A DNA stretch of 64,000 bases from Lytechinus variegatus (GCF_018143015.1 NC_054750.1:4631501-4695500), one strand, 5' to 3'; shown: positions 1 through 12,222, counted from the stretch's first letter. Notes: a model not told the origin generated them from the letters alone. Translations and numbers: made by a program.

Positions 1-1630
1 TATCATTATTATTAGTATTATTTTTAATTGTCATAAATATCATTACACTACCAGTGCCATTATTTTCATTGTTATTTTTCACCATATTGATATTTTTTAT
101 GATGATAATTATTTGATTATGGTAATAATTACAATAATGTAGGAAAGTTGATGGCATGTCTAGTACACTTACTACTACCTCTGTCTTTAAACATAGTACA
201 CAAATTACCATGCTGTAACTTTTATGCAGCCATGGACCGTTCGAGAAGTGATATTTTCAAATACTACCCAACAAGGGATTTTAGGGTATCTTCTTTAGAT
301 TGTTTTATACATGCTTCTATGACGAATGTATCGTGAGGGATGTATGCTCTATAATAAAAGGACAATCGCTATTTCATTTATGATAAGTTTGTGCTAACTT
401 GTCGACAATACAAATTGTAATTAGTTTAACATATTCTATGATAAACTGTATAACAACATTTGGGATTACTTAAAATCATATATCTTTTTTTTATTATTGA
501 TTTTCAGTTTCTCCTCATGTGTCAACTCGGAATATCTCTTCTCATTTCTGTTGAGATAAGTAAGAAGATGAAAAAAATAACATAAATGTGTTCACTTACA
601 TGATCATTAAATAAAAATGATGGGTTCTTGACAAAGTTTGACAAGCAAGAAACAAATAATTAAAAAAGGCCTTCACCACAAATCGTTTCGTACCTAAAAA
701 AAATTGACAAGCCCCCCCCCAAAAAAAAAAAAATTCTTCAATAAATTTTAGGGGGTGGGCATAAAAAAAATTGGGGGGGGGGGGTGAACCCCTTACGCCA
801 CTGGTATCAGACTATCCCCCCATTCTTCTGTATAATGCCTTGTCTTTTCTACTATATAGCAGCTATCATTATACTCATGATTAGATGAGTAAACATCTCA
901 AAAGTGTATAACCATTCATATTTTTTTTTGACTGAATTCATTTGTTCGTAACCACTTTTCTCAAAATAATTTTACCCATTTCCAACAAAAAGTTCTTCTA
1001 TTCATAGTCTGTGGTGTGTTTGGGCCTTTGCTTTGGGCCAAGTCTGAAGTGCGTTGCTGCCCTCTAAGTTCGTTGGACCAGTCTTATAATCATTTCACAT
1101 CTACGGAAGCTAGCAACCCACTCTAGAAAGCGTTTTGTGCAGAAAGGTTTCACCAGCCTGATTACAATAGGAAGGCAAACAAATTCTTTAGATCCAGCCC
1201 TAATACTTAGGATTTTTAATTTGATGTAGCTGATTGACAAAAGTGTATTAATATGGTTTACCATCTGACCTAACACTGATCATTTAGGAAAGGCAACTGG
1301 ACACACTAAAAAGAAAAATCGTTTACATTTGGAACTACAGTATTTGGATGGCGGAAAAAATAGGGCAATATCACCTATCCAGGTGATGAATTTAGATCTC
1401 CTCACGAGATGTTTTCATGAATGTTGAAAGGCCTATACTTTCAACATAAACAGGTCAACATACTTTTTCCTGATCAGATATAAAATAGATATATTTCCCA
1501 TCGACTGGTAGTATTCGTTTTAATACCTCTTATTTCATCCACATTAGTTTATGATTTTTTTACACATGTATCTGGAAAAATAATTATGCGCGTGGCATCT
1601 TCAACTTTAACCCTTTTTTCTTCTCAACAG
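1..1630. other. AT-rich non-coding DNA before the first recognisable exon
   Basis: No convincing exon was found here. The stretch is AT-rich, with short T and A runs. Around 660-803 lies a G/C- and A-run-rich piece ending in a TACGCCACTGG-like string, which resembles the worn end of a hAT-type element. It may be an intron of the YWTD gene or intergenic DNA. Confidence 0.45.
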
Positions 1631-4600
1631 GAGCTTTCGACGTATGCCCTGTCCAGCAATGTGCCGAGATAGAAGGGTCGCAAGTATCCTTAAGCCGAGC
1701 TCCAAGGCCAGGAACTACCGTGGTTCCGCATCGCATTTCATATTCACGTTGTGTGAAACCGGGTAAACAGCACGACACTGTCACACCTACGAAACCGATC
1801 CCAAATGTTTGTTGTCGGTTTCCTTTGTGTAAATGTGGCACAGTATTCATGGTATTCTTCATGATAATACATGTACCTACTACTTATACGGCGCCTTTCC
1901 CATAAGGCCCAAAGCGCTTACAATGAAAATAATGAAAATAAATTGATAATGCTAAAACTATAACTACAAAATTACGAAAGAGATGGGTTTTAATGCCTTA
2001 ATTTATTGATGGAGACTGTCTTACTATAAGTAATACTACAGTATTTTGAAGCTGCAGTAAAAATTCTATCACCAGCTAATATACGAGTTTAAAGGGTCAT
2101 GGGCTGACGTAAGTGCTCTAGTTGGTGTATGTACGGCGTCAAACAGTTATTTAGTATGGGACCCGTTAATTCAGTGTTTTGTATGCAATCAAGACTAATT
2201 TGAACATAATTCTCTGTATTCAAAGGAAGCCAGTGAAGCCCGGGGGGGGGGGCACTTACGTTGACGAGTGGATACCATGCGCGACCAAAAAAACACGTAA
2301 AAAGGATGTCTTTTTCACGATAGGGCACGTTACGTACGTAACGTGATAAGGGTGTCAAAAACACAAAAGTAATGAAAAAAGGGTATCTATTTCACTAGGA
2401 AAATTACGTACGTGTTTAGGGTCGAAATTGTCGGGATGATAAAACAAAATTAAAATGTTTTATAAAGGATGTCCTTTTTGCCCCAACACTTCGTGTTTAG
2501 AGTCCGATTTGCGCGAGGTGTAGAAGGTGGGGTCGTACTAAACCAAATAAGGTAAAGCCGACGACCGAAGGACCCGTAACAATAAAACATTCCTGTACTT
2601 GTTTAGGGGTTCATTTCAGGGAATATTTGCCAAGAGCATCGATTTGTTTCCAATACTTGTTAAGGGTAGGGTTTTGTTAAGGGGTGCATTTTCAGAATAT
2701 GGAAATTACGTGTTTAGGGTGCTTTTCCAGACCCCATGGTCGCGCATGGTATCCACTCGTGAATGGAAGTGGCCCCCCCGGGCAGTGAAGTGAACTAAAG
2801 ATTGGCTTGGAAGGTTGATCTCGAGAAACCTGTAAAATTAATCGTGCTGCCCAAGTGTGTAGTCGTTGAATATGAATTAATTGATTTGAGAGGATTGTAG
2901 AAAGTGGTACACTGCAATAATCAATACGAGTCAGAACTAAAATGGACGAACAGCATTGTGACGTGCAGACTGGTGAACCTTTTGATTCTAGAAATGTTCC
3001 TTAAATAAAAGTGACTGTGCAACAGATGAGAGATGTGGTACGAGAATGGCATGCGGGAATCAAACACCAAAGTTTCGATTTTTTCCGAGGGCAATTCCAT
3101 TAAAATGAAGTCCGAGCCCCTATATTATCGGGAACCTTCATGAAATTCTAGTCTCCAATTTCTGGTGCTTTTGACAGATTTTAGTGTTCTAAAAGAACCA
3201 TGACTTGGTCAGTTTATGAAGTGAAGTGAGACTTGAAAAAATGGGGGTCGGACGTATACAAAAATGTTGGATCATTTTATGGAATTGCCCCATAGGCTCA
3301 GTGAGTGTGCCACCAACATCTTTATAGCTATAGACATTTGGAAGATTGCGCGGGTTATTAGTAGAATCAGCAACAAATAATTCAGTTTAGTTTGTGTCAT
3401 TTAATATTAGCTTATCCAATACCATCCACTGTCTTGTAAGCCTATCTGTATACCGCGCCCCTACTGATAAGATCTGACACGAATTCAATGGTGCCGCGAA
3501 TCGTAACAGGGGGAACTAAGTATTTAATGTAGAGATGATGGTGATTTTGTTGATGATTATGACCATAACAATTATTATGGATATGATACTAATAACTATG
3601 ATAATAATAATAATAGTGATAATAATAAACAAATAATAACGATATAATAACAATGATTGATACCATTAAGGAAATTGATAATCAATAAGCACGACGTTTT
3701 GTTTCTGTCAGGGTCGACCTTTAATTAAAAGAGTATGAATGAATGAATGAACGAACGAACGAATGCCTGCATGCATACGTATCATGCATGAATGAATGAA
3801 TGAAGCATAATGAATGAATGAATTTAATGACCTAATGTTCTGTTTGATATCCCATTCATTTTTACCACTATCATAGCATCTGGAATATATGTCTTCCTAG
3901 CCGGGAGCGATTCAATTTTTAGTAGCAAACTAAGTGGCCGATACAATCCACTAACCACTTACTACAGCTTGTTTAAAGACCACGAGGGAGAGGTCGGGGC
4001 CACGCATTTCTCTGTCGATTCTCTTGGAAGCAAAGTGTACTGGACAGAATTGGCTAAAGAGACCATTCTTAGGAGTGACATAGAGGATGCAGCAGGCGCG
4101 GAAACTATTTTGACGTCAGAAAGTAAGTTTTGCACCATTAAGCAATCATTGTGTTCAAATTCAAATCCAGTGGACATTGGTGCATTGTGCAGGTTACATT
4201 TTCCGCAATGTACCTCCTATTTTGCTTGATTCGGGGATTTATGTTTGGTTTGCAACCCGGAAGTGGGGGGTGTACTGCCATTGAAAAGTGGACTGCACCC
4301 TCGAGATTCGTCCTGGAAAAATTAGCACCGCCCTATAGACAAGGGTTCAAGAGCTACAGGCCGCTAGGACTCTCTAAACGCGGATTTTGTGCAGACGCCC
4401 CCCCCCCCCCACCTCCGAGATCATGTCCCAGATTTGCACACTCGATACAAGAATTATGTACAGATCAAAATCCAAGATTTGCAAAAAGAATAAATTCTAT
4501 TCGAGTAGGCCTTCGTGATTTAGGGGGCTTTCCCCCTCATTTTGGGTGTTTCTGACTCTTTATGTTTCGTGCCTACCCGCGAAAAACACCTTTTTCCTTC

Positions 4601-7600
4601 TCGCGGATGCTGTCCAATGACAAATAGTAGAAGCCGGAAATGTCAACAGTAATTGTCTTTACGTCCCATGTTTCCCAGGTTTACTGATATCTTTCCCCAA
4701 TGCTTTCATGGTGAATAAAACTTATGATTCTAAGAGAATTATGCACTGCCATTATCCGAGCGAGAAATACGGTGAATTGAACCTCACAAACCAGGGGCGT
4801 CGATCCATTTTTCAGATTGGGGGGGGGGGCAAAATCATTAATGTTCCAAAGGCGCTCGATCGTACAAAACACCCACCCACACACACACACATATACACAT
4901 ATATATATACATATATATATGTATATATATGACTCATGAGACCCAGACACGTATCTCACAAATTAATGCGAGCGCGAAGCGCGAGCTGATTTTTTTTTAT
5001 AGTATACTGACAGGAAAAGCGTGCCTGTTTAGGACTGTTTGTAGTAACTCATGAGGATACATATCTCACTACACAGATAGTATGAGTGCCGAGAGTGAGC
5101 TCAAATTTCCTTATATTCTGACCTGAAAACTTGATATTCTAAGCATTTTTGGTACCAATGATAAGATTTGTATCTAAAAGAACAATAGATGCAAGCGCGA
5201 AGCTCATGAGACCCAGACACGTATCTCACAAACAAATTAATGAGAGCGCGAAGCGCGAGCTGATTTTTTTTAGTATACTGACAGGAAAAGCGTGCCTGTT
5301 TAGGACTGTTTGTAGTAACTCATGAGGATACATATCTCACTACACAGATAGTACGAGTGCCGAGAGTGAGCTCAAATTTCCTTATATTCTGACCTGAAAA
5401 CTTGATATTCTAAGCATTTTTGGTACCAATGATAAGATTTGTATCTAAAAGAACAATAGATGCGAGCGCGAAGCGCGAGCTGAAAATTTTTTTATTTCGA
5501 TCTGAAAAAATGAGTTTAGTGGACGTTTTTGATGAAGAACAAGATATATATCCAAGAAAAGATAATTGCAAATCGAAGCAGGAGTTCTTTTGAGGCTTAG
5601 AACTGAAAGTGGGACATTTACATTCACCTATTTAATCATGAAAAGTATGGGTTTTTGCTACAGAAATGATGCGAGCGCGAAGCGCGAGCTGAAAATTTGT
5701 ATATTCCAATCTGAAAAGCGGACATTTTGAGCACAATTTTAAATAAAGAACGAGTTGTGTATCACCATCTCGCTTGCTGAACATTACAATCTTGTTTTTT
5801 TTTAATGCATATCCGGAATTATTGGGGGGGGCAAAATGATATGTTTGCCCCCCCCCCAATATTTTCATTGGTGGGGCGATCGCTGCCCCCCCCCCCCCCA
5901 GGGTCGACGCCTCTGTCACAAACACAGGAACACCCAAACACACCCACACTTAATCCGATCTAATCTGGTCTGTCGTACAGGAGCACTATTTATTCATGTG
6001 CTTGAAGAAACTCGTGAGATATATTGGCTCTCGGATGAAGGAACAGAGAAACACCTGAAAAAGGCATTTCTTGACGGAAGCTCGCCGTCAACGTTATCCA
6101 TCGACCAAACCAATAGCTGGGTGTGCTTTGCCATGGATAGTACCAAACGGTAAGGAGACAAAAAAAAGAGTGTGATCAATCCAATCATTAAGCCAATATA
6201 ATTATGGTAAGGTTTAACGGGTTACAAAAATAAGAGATGAATTAAAATCAAGATTGATGTGAACAGTTTGTCAGCATAATTCAAATTGGAATTTACGGTT
6301 AGATGGTTCAAGATAAGCCAAAACATAAAACAAAAAATGTATTCCGGCTACAAAAATTACACAGTGTTAAAAATCATCATTTTAAATAATTAACTTAGAG
6401 CTTTGAATACGCCACAGTGTCTGTAGTCTTCTGTTATTTTTTCCTTTTTATGGTCACCAGAAGAGTGTATCTTGGAGGATCGGATAACATCATGCAAATC
6501 GATGTCAGTGGGCTTACCGTCCAATCGAGAAATTTTGTCAACGACACTCGCACTTCGTTTTTATATTTCCATAAAAGTGGTAAGCTCTATTTCGGTCATG
6601 TAGACAGGGAGCGACTGCCCCTACTACTGTTTTCAAATAAAAAGAACGAAAGGACCAGAACAAAAAGATGAAACGAGAGGGGAATGAGGAAAGAGGAGTG
6701 TAGAAGACCTGGATCGTGTACTCATGGTCTTGTAGTTCTAATTGTGGCATGCACCTGTGATCCAAGCTATGTGGGTGTGTGCGTGTGTGTGAAGGTGTCT
6801 GTGTGTGTGTGGGGGGGGGGGGGTTACAAATCGATGTAGATCGAGGTTCGAGTGCTGGTGACTCTTTCCGTGACGTTAAAGGTCGGTCTAAAACGTTAAA
6901 AAAATCGTTTAATACAGACCCGAGTACTAAACACACACACACAGACACACCCGAACACGTCCTCAATATGCCTATTGATTGTAAAAGCCCCAGAGCCGCA
7001 GATTGTCAAATTGCAAGTGCGCATGCACATACAGTGTGGAGCGTGTGTTTTATACGTTTGAAATAAGTACATCGAACAAATGACATTGGCCTGACAGGAG
7101 GACATTGCCGCCATGTTTGGTATCAGGGGTGGATCCAGGATTTTCCAAAGGGGGGGGGGGCACATTTTCCCCCAGGAAAATTTGATAAGCAAAAAAAAGG
7201 TTTTCACCAAAAAAAATTAGGACACTTTGTACTTCGTCCACGAAAAAAAATGACAAGCCCCAAAAAGGTCTTCACTTTCAAAGCCGAGGGCATATTTGGG
7301 GTTTAACGGCAGTTTTACATCATTACAAATTTTTAACACTGCCTCTAAAAAAAGGGGGGGGGCACAGCCAGCCCGTGGATCACACAGTATTTTATGACAA
7401 GGATGGTCATGAAACTAATTTATTAATTCACTTTTCACTTGATATGATGGGGAAGCAGAAAATGCTCGCATATGACGTCACATTATGAAAACCAGCAACG
7501 TTTTTAGTCTTTTTAGGATTTTCCTCAAATTTTCACCAATATTTTTTTATTATCTTTTCTGCTACTTTTAGAATAAACTTTTCGTCTATGTGTACCTTTC

Positions 7601-7936
7601 CTTTAATCCGTATCATCTCTGTTTTTAATCGCAGAGCGTCGACTCTTTTGGGCAAACAATCTTCTTGACGCTGTGCAGTATACCGATGTGGACAACCCTT
7701 CGGTTACGAATATCAGTATAACCATGATAACCGGAAAGATACTTAGTCTGGCTGTTATCAGGTCTACTATTTACATAGTCGGAGAGGTACCACCAAAGGG
7801 ACTTACTTCAGGCAATCTTAATAGATTTGATGTATCAACTGTCAAGACTGTTTATTCGGTTCGAAAAAAATCAACCGGTTTTAATTCTGGATCAGTTGGA
7901 ATAACAGCGATGATTTTCATCACTGAAATTGATTGA
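1631..7936 (+). CDS. YWTD (LDL-receptor class B) beta-propeller protein, 3' part of gene
   Basis: Partial host gene; its 5' end is not identified. Exons by splice sites: 1631-1762 (tentative), 3877-4122, 5981-6149, 6461-6579 and 7635-7936, all AG/GT bounded and with matching phases (1,1,2,1). The translation shows propeller-blade signatures: KVYWTE in exon 3877, EIYWLSD in exon 5981, RVYLGGSDNIMQIDVSG in exon 6461 and RLFWANN at the start of the last exon. These are typical of extracellular YWTD propellers of the LDL-receptor/LRP kind, which bind protein ligands. The stop (TGA, 7934-7936) falls about 100 codons into the last exon, with no EGF module or membrane segment after the propeller, so the product may be secreted or the gene may have another 3' form. 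The first exon is Cys-bearing (CPVQQC, SYSRC). It could instead read on to a CC-x-x-x-C-x-C pattern and a stop near 1903, but that stop lies in repeat-like sequence. Which YWTD protein this is cannot be told. Confidence 0.68.
2239..2782 (-). mobile_element. hAT-type MITE, copy 1 of a four-copy family
   Basis: A 544-bp element bounded by CCCGGGGG and CCCCCGGG, with inverted ends that share GAGTGGATACCATGCGCGAC. It is flanked by a perfect 8-bp duplication, CAGTGAAG (2231-2238 and 2783-2790). The interior holds the 20-bp perfect palindrome CACGTTACGTACGTAACGTG at 2326-2345. It lies inverted relative to the copies at 11492, 21223 and 55289. No transposase is encoded, so it is non-autonomous; 8-bp duplications are typical of hAT. 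Confidence 0.9.
3089..3290. mobile_element. short inverted-repeat element (MITE-like)
   Basis: A ~202-bp segment starting GGGCAATTCCATTAAAATGA and ending with the near-inverse TCATTTTATGGAATTGCCC. It sits between the tentative first exon and the 3877 exon of the YWTD gene. No coding capacity. The family was not recognised and no clear target duplication was seen. Confidence 0.55.
3734..3825. repeat. (GAAT)n microsatellite
   Basis: Imperfect GAAT/GAAC tetranucleotide repeats in two blocks, separated by a CATGCATACG-type spacer, lying just upstream of the 3877 exon. Confidence 0.85.
4792..5915. mobile_element. hAT-type non-autonomous element with an internal 270-bp tandem duplication
   Basis: The ends are CAGGGGCGTCGATCC and GGGTCGACGCCTCTG (inverted). 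The flanking 8-bp duplication TCACAAAC is perfect (4784-4791 and 5916-5923). The interior repeats the phrase GCGAGCGCGAAGCGCGAGC and contains a ~270-bp tandem duplication (from 4934 and from 5204) with few differences. A CA/TA microsatellite (about 4880-4930) and long G/C runs lie near the ends. It sits in an intron of the YWTD gene. A sister copy is at 38730-39496. Confidence 0.85.
6768..6825. repeat. GT-rich microsatellite with a G run
   Basis: A GTGTGTG-type repeat running into a run of G, in an intron of the YWTD gene; a short CA stretch follows near 6931-6950. Confidence 0.8.
7125..7378. mobile_element. worn hAT-like element with G-run ends
   Basis: Starts CAGGGGTGGATCCAGGATTT followed by a G run, and ends in GGGGGGGGCACAGCC...GTGGATCACACAG. 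The layout is the same as the better preserved element at 15013-15274. The target duplication is not clear. Lies in the last intron of the YWTD gene. Confidence 0.5.
7480..7615. repeat. half of an inverted-repeat element ending in CCTTTAA
   Basis: Matches in layout the segment near 33035-33150 (TTTTCCTCAAA, TTTCACCAATAT, TTTCTGCTA, ending in CCTTTAA). It looks like the right half of a TTAA-type MITE. Only one arm is visible here. Confidence 0.4.
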
Positions 7937-8207
7937 TTGCGGTAGTGGAATACTAGTAGTGGGAAGCGGGGTTGCTATAGGGTTGCTGAAGCACCCCCAA
8001 GATTTTCCGGGGGCGGTGCTGCGTGTACTATTCTCCATAGGCAGCACCCCGCACCCCTGGAATTGTGGTAGGTGTGCAAAAATAGATCAATGTAACAAAA
8101 TTGATCTACATTTTTAGTGTACCTCCCCTTTTGTCTTGTAAAATTTCTCGGGACCAATATTACCTTTATTTTTTATTGGTACCTTACATTTTCTTGCCGA
8201 GAATTAT

Positions 8208-8876
8208 AGACGCCGCTTTTCCGACGGCGGCGGCGTCAACATTGAAATCTTAACCTTAGGTTAAGTTTTTGAAACGACATTATACCTTAAAAAGTATGGA
8301 CCTAGTTCATAAAACTTAATTAGACATAATAGTAACCAAGTATTACTAAACATAATGTCCGAGGTTCGGTTCACCTTATCAAGTCAAACGTCATTTAGGG
8401 TCAATGAACTTAGACCATGTTTGGGAAATCAGTATTGAAATTGAAATCTTTTGAATTGATATCATACACCTTAAAAAGTATATATAGACCTAGTTCATGA
8501 ATCTTAGACATAAGAGTAATCAAGTATTACTGAATATCCTGGCTGAGTTTCAGGTCACATGATCAAGGTCAAAGGTCGCTTATAGGGTCAATGAAATTTG
8601 GCCATGTTGGGGGTATTTGTTGAATATCCATTGTAATATTAAAAATGTATGAATATATCGTAATTTATAGGGGTAATCAAGTACCATTGCTCATCTTGCA
8701 CAAGTCTGGGGTCACTTGATCAAGGTCAAATGTCATTTAGGGTCAATGAACGTAGTATTAGATTATGAATGATGCTTTTATGAATTATATTACTCTATCA
8801 AAGTCAGCACTGCTGCATGCTATGAATCGCGTAATGCAGGCTAGACTGTCAGAGGCGCTCCACTTGTTAAACCAAG
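8208..8876. repeat. dispersed repeat with three GGTCAAAGGTCA-like subunits
   Basis: Begins with a GC-rich GACGGCGGCGGCGTCAACAT segment and ends near GCGCTCCACTTGTT. Inside are three related units at about 8378, 8562 and 8718 (spacings ~184 and ~156 bp). Each carries ATCAAGGTCAAA(G/T)GTCA-like text followed by AGGGTCAATGAA. From memory, sequences of this type are common in marine-invertebrate genomes; I could not check that here. No coding frame. Confidence 0.6.
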
Positions 8877-9837
8877 AAGTTTCTATGACTGGAGTTCCAA
8901 CAGGCAACAAATTTATTCAAGCAGCTGTTCATTTCTAAAGAAGCACAAAAGAAATAACGGCAGTTAAGACCTTTTGATGTCCGCCTTCGAAGCCGCCAGT
9001 TTCAGTGAAGAAATCCGGGGAGTGAAATTTTACGAATATCCATTTGGATCAATTTTCCATTTTTTTATATCAATAAACAAACAGAAATTTGTACGCATGA
9101 CAAGACATCAATAACCAAGCACTATTATGCTGAGATATTTGCCCAGATTATATCAATTTACCTTTAATTAGTGGAAGAAGTAAGATTTTGACCTTTACTG
9201 AAACCAGATTTTAACACTTTTCCAATCGTTTGCGGCAAATGAAAATTTCAAATGTGGTCGATGGAATATTGCTATTCATTATTGTGTATGCCAGATGAGT
9301 GCCCGCACATGCCCAGTCGAGAAAATTTGAGTCATATTTCAGTACATATTGCATAGTTTATTTTCGCACGCCTCCGAGTTATATACTACACATACAACCA
9401 GACCAGATGCGGCGAAAAAGTAATTATCATCACAGTAGCATATTTCCCTCTATGACCTATAGCTGCAGAGTCATGCGGGAATCATTTGTCTACACAATTG
9501 CAAGAGATGTTAAGCAAAGTGCATGCCTGACATACTTTCTGCTGGCGGCTTTTAACCTTGTTCAAAGGGATTTTATTTGCTGTTTAATACTCCATCTCAT
9601 TTGAAGCCTCCTTGGTTAAACTTAAAAGTCAAGGCTTACTAATTAGCTATTCTCCAGCAACACTCACAGCAACACTCATTTGAGTTGTGGACAGAGTGCA
9701 AAACATTTACTCGACCGTCTAGACATGGCACTAAAATGACAGATGCTTAACTAGTCCAAAGCATTCGATTAATGTAATCATATTGTACTGAGAAGAAAGT
9801 TGCATAATTTTCTTAGTCTTTGTAACAACGTTCTTAC
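8877..9837. other. intergenic DNA without recognised content
   Basis: AT-rich sequence with several open frames that lack splice-site support, family motifs or coding-like composition. Nothing else was recognised. Confidence 0.45.
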
Positions 9838-11450
9838 ATGGATGAACTAATTTTTAAGTAATCGTGATCAGCGTGTCTTGTTCGAAGGGAGCGAGTCTGA
9901 GTGGAGACCAGTGACACCAGGTGTCCCCCAGGGCAGCGTAATCGCACCCGTTCTCTTTTTTTAATTTACCTCTTGATTTACCGAATATTATTTAATAATG
10001 ATAATAATAATATAGGGTATTTATATTGCGCACATATCCACCTTGTTAGGTGCTCAAGGCGCTCCTATTTATGCTGATATACAGGTTTGCCTCTCGACCC
10101 ATATGCAGGGGACACTGTGCTTCATCAGACAGTTTAACTCATAATGACACTCTCTTTAGATCTCGATTCCATTAATTGTTCCATGGTCCAACGAGTACTA
10201 TACGTATAAATTCCCTGAAATGTTAACTAATGCACATTATAAGATCTCGTATACCAATGCTATTTTCATATTTTATAAATGTCAGGAGCACTAGAGAAGG
10301 TGGAATCAGATACCTTGGTTTAGTTTATTTAACAAGATTTATCATGGTCTAACATGCATGTCTAAGCATGTTCATAACATCGTATCAAAATGTTCAAAAC
10401 TTTGGGCTTCATCTGAATCCCGGAATTCTTAAACGACATTTCTGTTCACTCTACAGACCAGTCATATAAAATACCTATCTGGCTTCCTCCACCTCCCCCC
10501 CCCCAAAAAAAAAAAAAATCACAAATCCTTTATTCAATCATTAAAGACGATCTACACGATTTTATTTTTCTTATGAACAGGCAAATGTACTTTCCTACTC
10601 TGAAAGAAATATATAAACTTGATTTTTCTCTGCTTTACGACCGATTTGCTTATTTGTCTGTTAGTTTGTAATATGTCTCTTCATTTTGTATGAAGTACAT
10701 GCCCACTTATTGCCAAGTCCAAGAGTTCGCAAAGTAAATAATCTCCCCTTTTCGCGATTTTTCAAGATATAATGCTATACAAATTACATGTATGAAGTTC
10801 TCATGTTTTCACGCTTTCCCATAGACTACATGGACTATGGGATTCAATATACCTTCTGGCACCATAAGAGAACACTTCCTAGGATTCCGATGCTTCAGTT
10901 TTTAGTAATAATTATTGTAATTTTTGTTATGGTACAACTATTAGTTTTACATATGCAGTGAATTCGTCCTCAAATTTATCATACATGACTTACTCACTTT
11001 GATTTAATGTGTAGATTTTCCCCTTGTCCACTCAACTCTATCTCCTTTATTTACAATGTAATGACAGATTAAAACATGAAGATAATTATGTTATAATAAT
11101 GTGTTTTATATTGGAACTATAGCACCTCATACCTCAAACTTGTTTTACATTTATCCCACATGCCCTTGCTTTCATTGCTTCAATGTTTGTTTCGTTTTAC
11201 ATATCTATATGTGTTTTGATGACATTTAATTCTTTGTGTTTTTTACATTTTATTGTTAATAATAATTTTTGTAAACTATCGACTGGTGATGATGGGAGAA
11301 CCTTTGACATCATGTTTCAAGGAAACTAGTGTTTTAGGGGACTTCCCCTCACCACAGGTCGATGGGTCTTTCAATTTTCTTGTATCTCTTATTTCTTGTA
11401 CTAATTTTGCCAGAAATAAATAAAAGAAATAAAATGAGTAACAGTATAGT
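9838..11450 (+). mobile_element. degenerate non-LTR retrotransposon remnant
   Basis: The clear part is a reverse-transcriptase fragment at about 9866-9960. It reads DQRVLFEGSESEWRP, then VTPGVPQGSVIAPVLF, the conserved GVPQGS block of LINE reverse transcriptases, with an in-frame stop shortly upstream. Downstream sequence (10260-10760) gives short phrases reminiscent of the post-RT region, and 11280-11440 looks like a LINE 3' region ending in AAATAAA-type repeats. The whole is highly broken. A CR1- or Jockey-like clade is a guess. The span beyond the RT motif is inferred. Confidence 0.5.
9993..10135 (+). repeat. dispersed GCGC-ACATATCC repeat
   Basis: AATAATAATATAGGGTATTT is followed by TATTGCGCACATATCC and GGTGCTCAAGGCGCT. 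This is a phrase I associate with a common short interspersed repeat in sea-urchin DNA (recollection, unverified). It interrupts the LINE remnant. Confidence 0.4.
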
Positions 11451-11491
11451 GATAATCGAAATTAATTTAGATTACCCTGTCGCATTGCTAC

Positions 11492-12023
11492 CCCGGGGGG
11501 GGGCACTTCCATTCACGAGTGGATACCATGCGCGACCACGGGGTCTCGAAAAGCACCCTAAACACGTAATTTCCATATTATGAAAATGCACCCCTTAACA
11601 AGTATTGGCGTGTGAAACCCTACCCTTAACAAGTATTGGAAACAAAACGATACTCTTGACAAATATTCCCTGAAATGAACCCCTAAACAAGTACAGGAAT
11701 GTTTTATTGTTACGGGTCCTTCGGTCGTCGGCTTTACCTTATTTGGTTAAGTACGACCCCACCTTCTACACACGAAGTGTTGGGGCAAAAAGGACATCCT
11801 TTATAAAACATTTTAATTTTGTTTTATCATCCCCGCAAATTCGACCCTAAACACGTAATTTTCCTAGCGAAATAGATACCCTTTTTTCATTATTTTTGTG
11901 TTTTTGACACCCTTATCACGTTACGTACGTAACGTGCCCTATCGTGAAAAGGACATCCTTTTTACCTGTCTTTTGGTCGCGCATGGTATCCACTCGTCAA
12001 TGTTAGTGTCCCCCCCCCCCGGG
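11492..12023 (+). mobile_element. hAT-type MITE, copy 2
   Basis: A 532-bp copy of the CCCGGGGG...CCCCCGGG family, with a perfect 8-bp duplication ATTGCTAC at 11484-11491 and 12024-12031. The 20-bp central palindrome is at 11917-11936. Confidence 0.9.
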
Positions 12024-12089
12024 ATTGCTACCGACATCTCCAAAATTCGAACTGTAAAGGGTCCAGTAATACCTCAGTCACATTTCCCT

Positions 12090-12222
12090 ATGGCGGCCGT
12101 ACGGCGAGTCGAATACTAACAGCCGTTTTTTGTTTACTTATTTTTTTTGTACCAGCTACATAGGTGCTATGAATAAAAATAAATAGAACGAATGTTTTCG
12201 ACTCGCCGTAGGGCCGTCCTGC
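12090..12222. repeat. short hairpin element
   Basis: GGCGGCCGTACGGCGAGTCG near 12093 is mirrored by TTCGACTCGCCGTAGGGCCG near 12200, with an AT-rich loop of ~90 bp between. MITE-like in form; family unknown. Confidence 0.5.

Noticed and set aside
1064-1276. 70-codon - strand frame
   Set aside because: No recognised motif and no splice-site support; probably chance.
1720-1905. Cys-rich frame reading CC-x-x-x-C-x-C after 1762, possibly a VWC-like domain
   Set aside because: The extension past the in-phase GT at 1763 runs into repeat-like text before its stop; kept only as an alternative to the spliced model.
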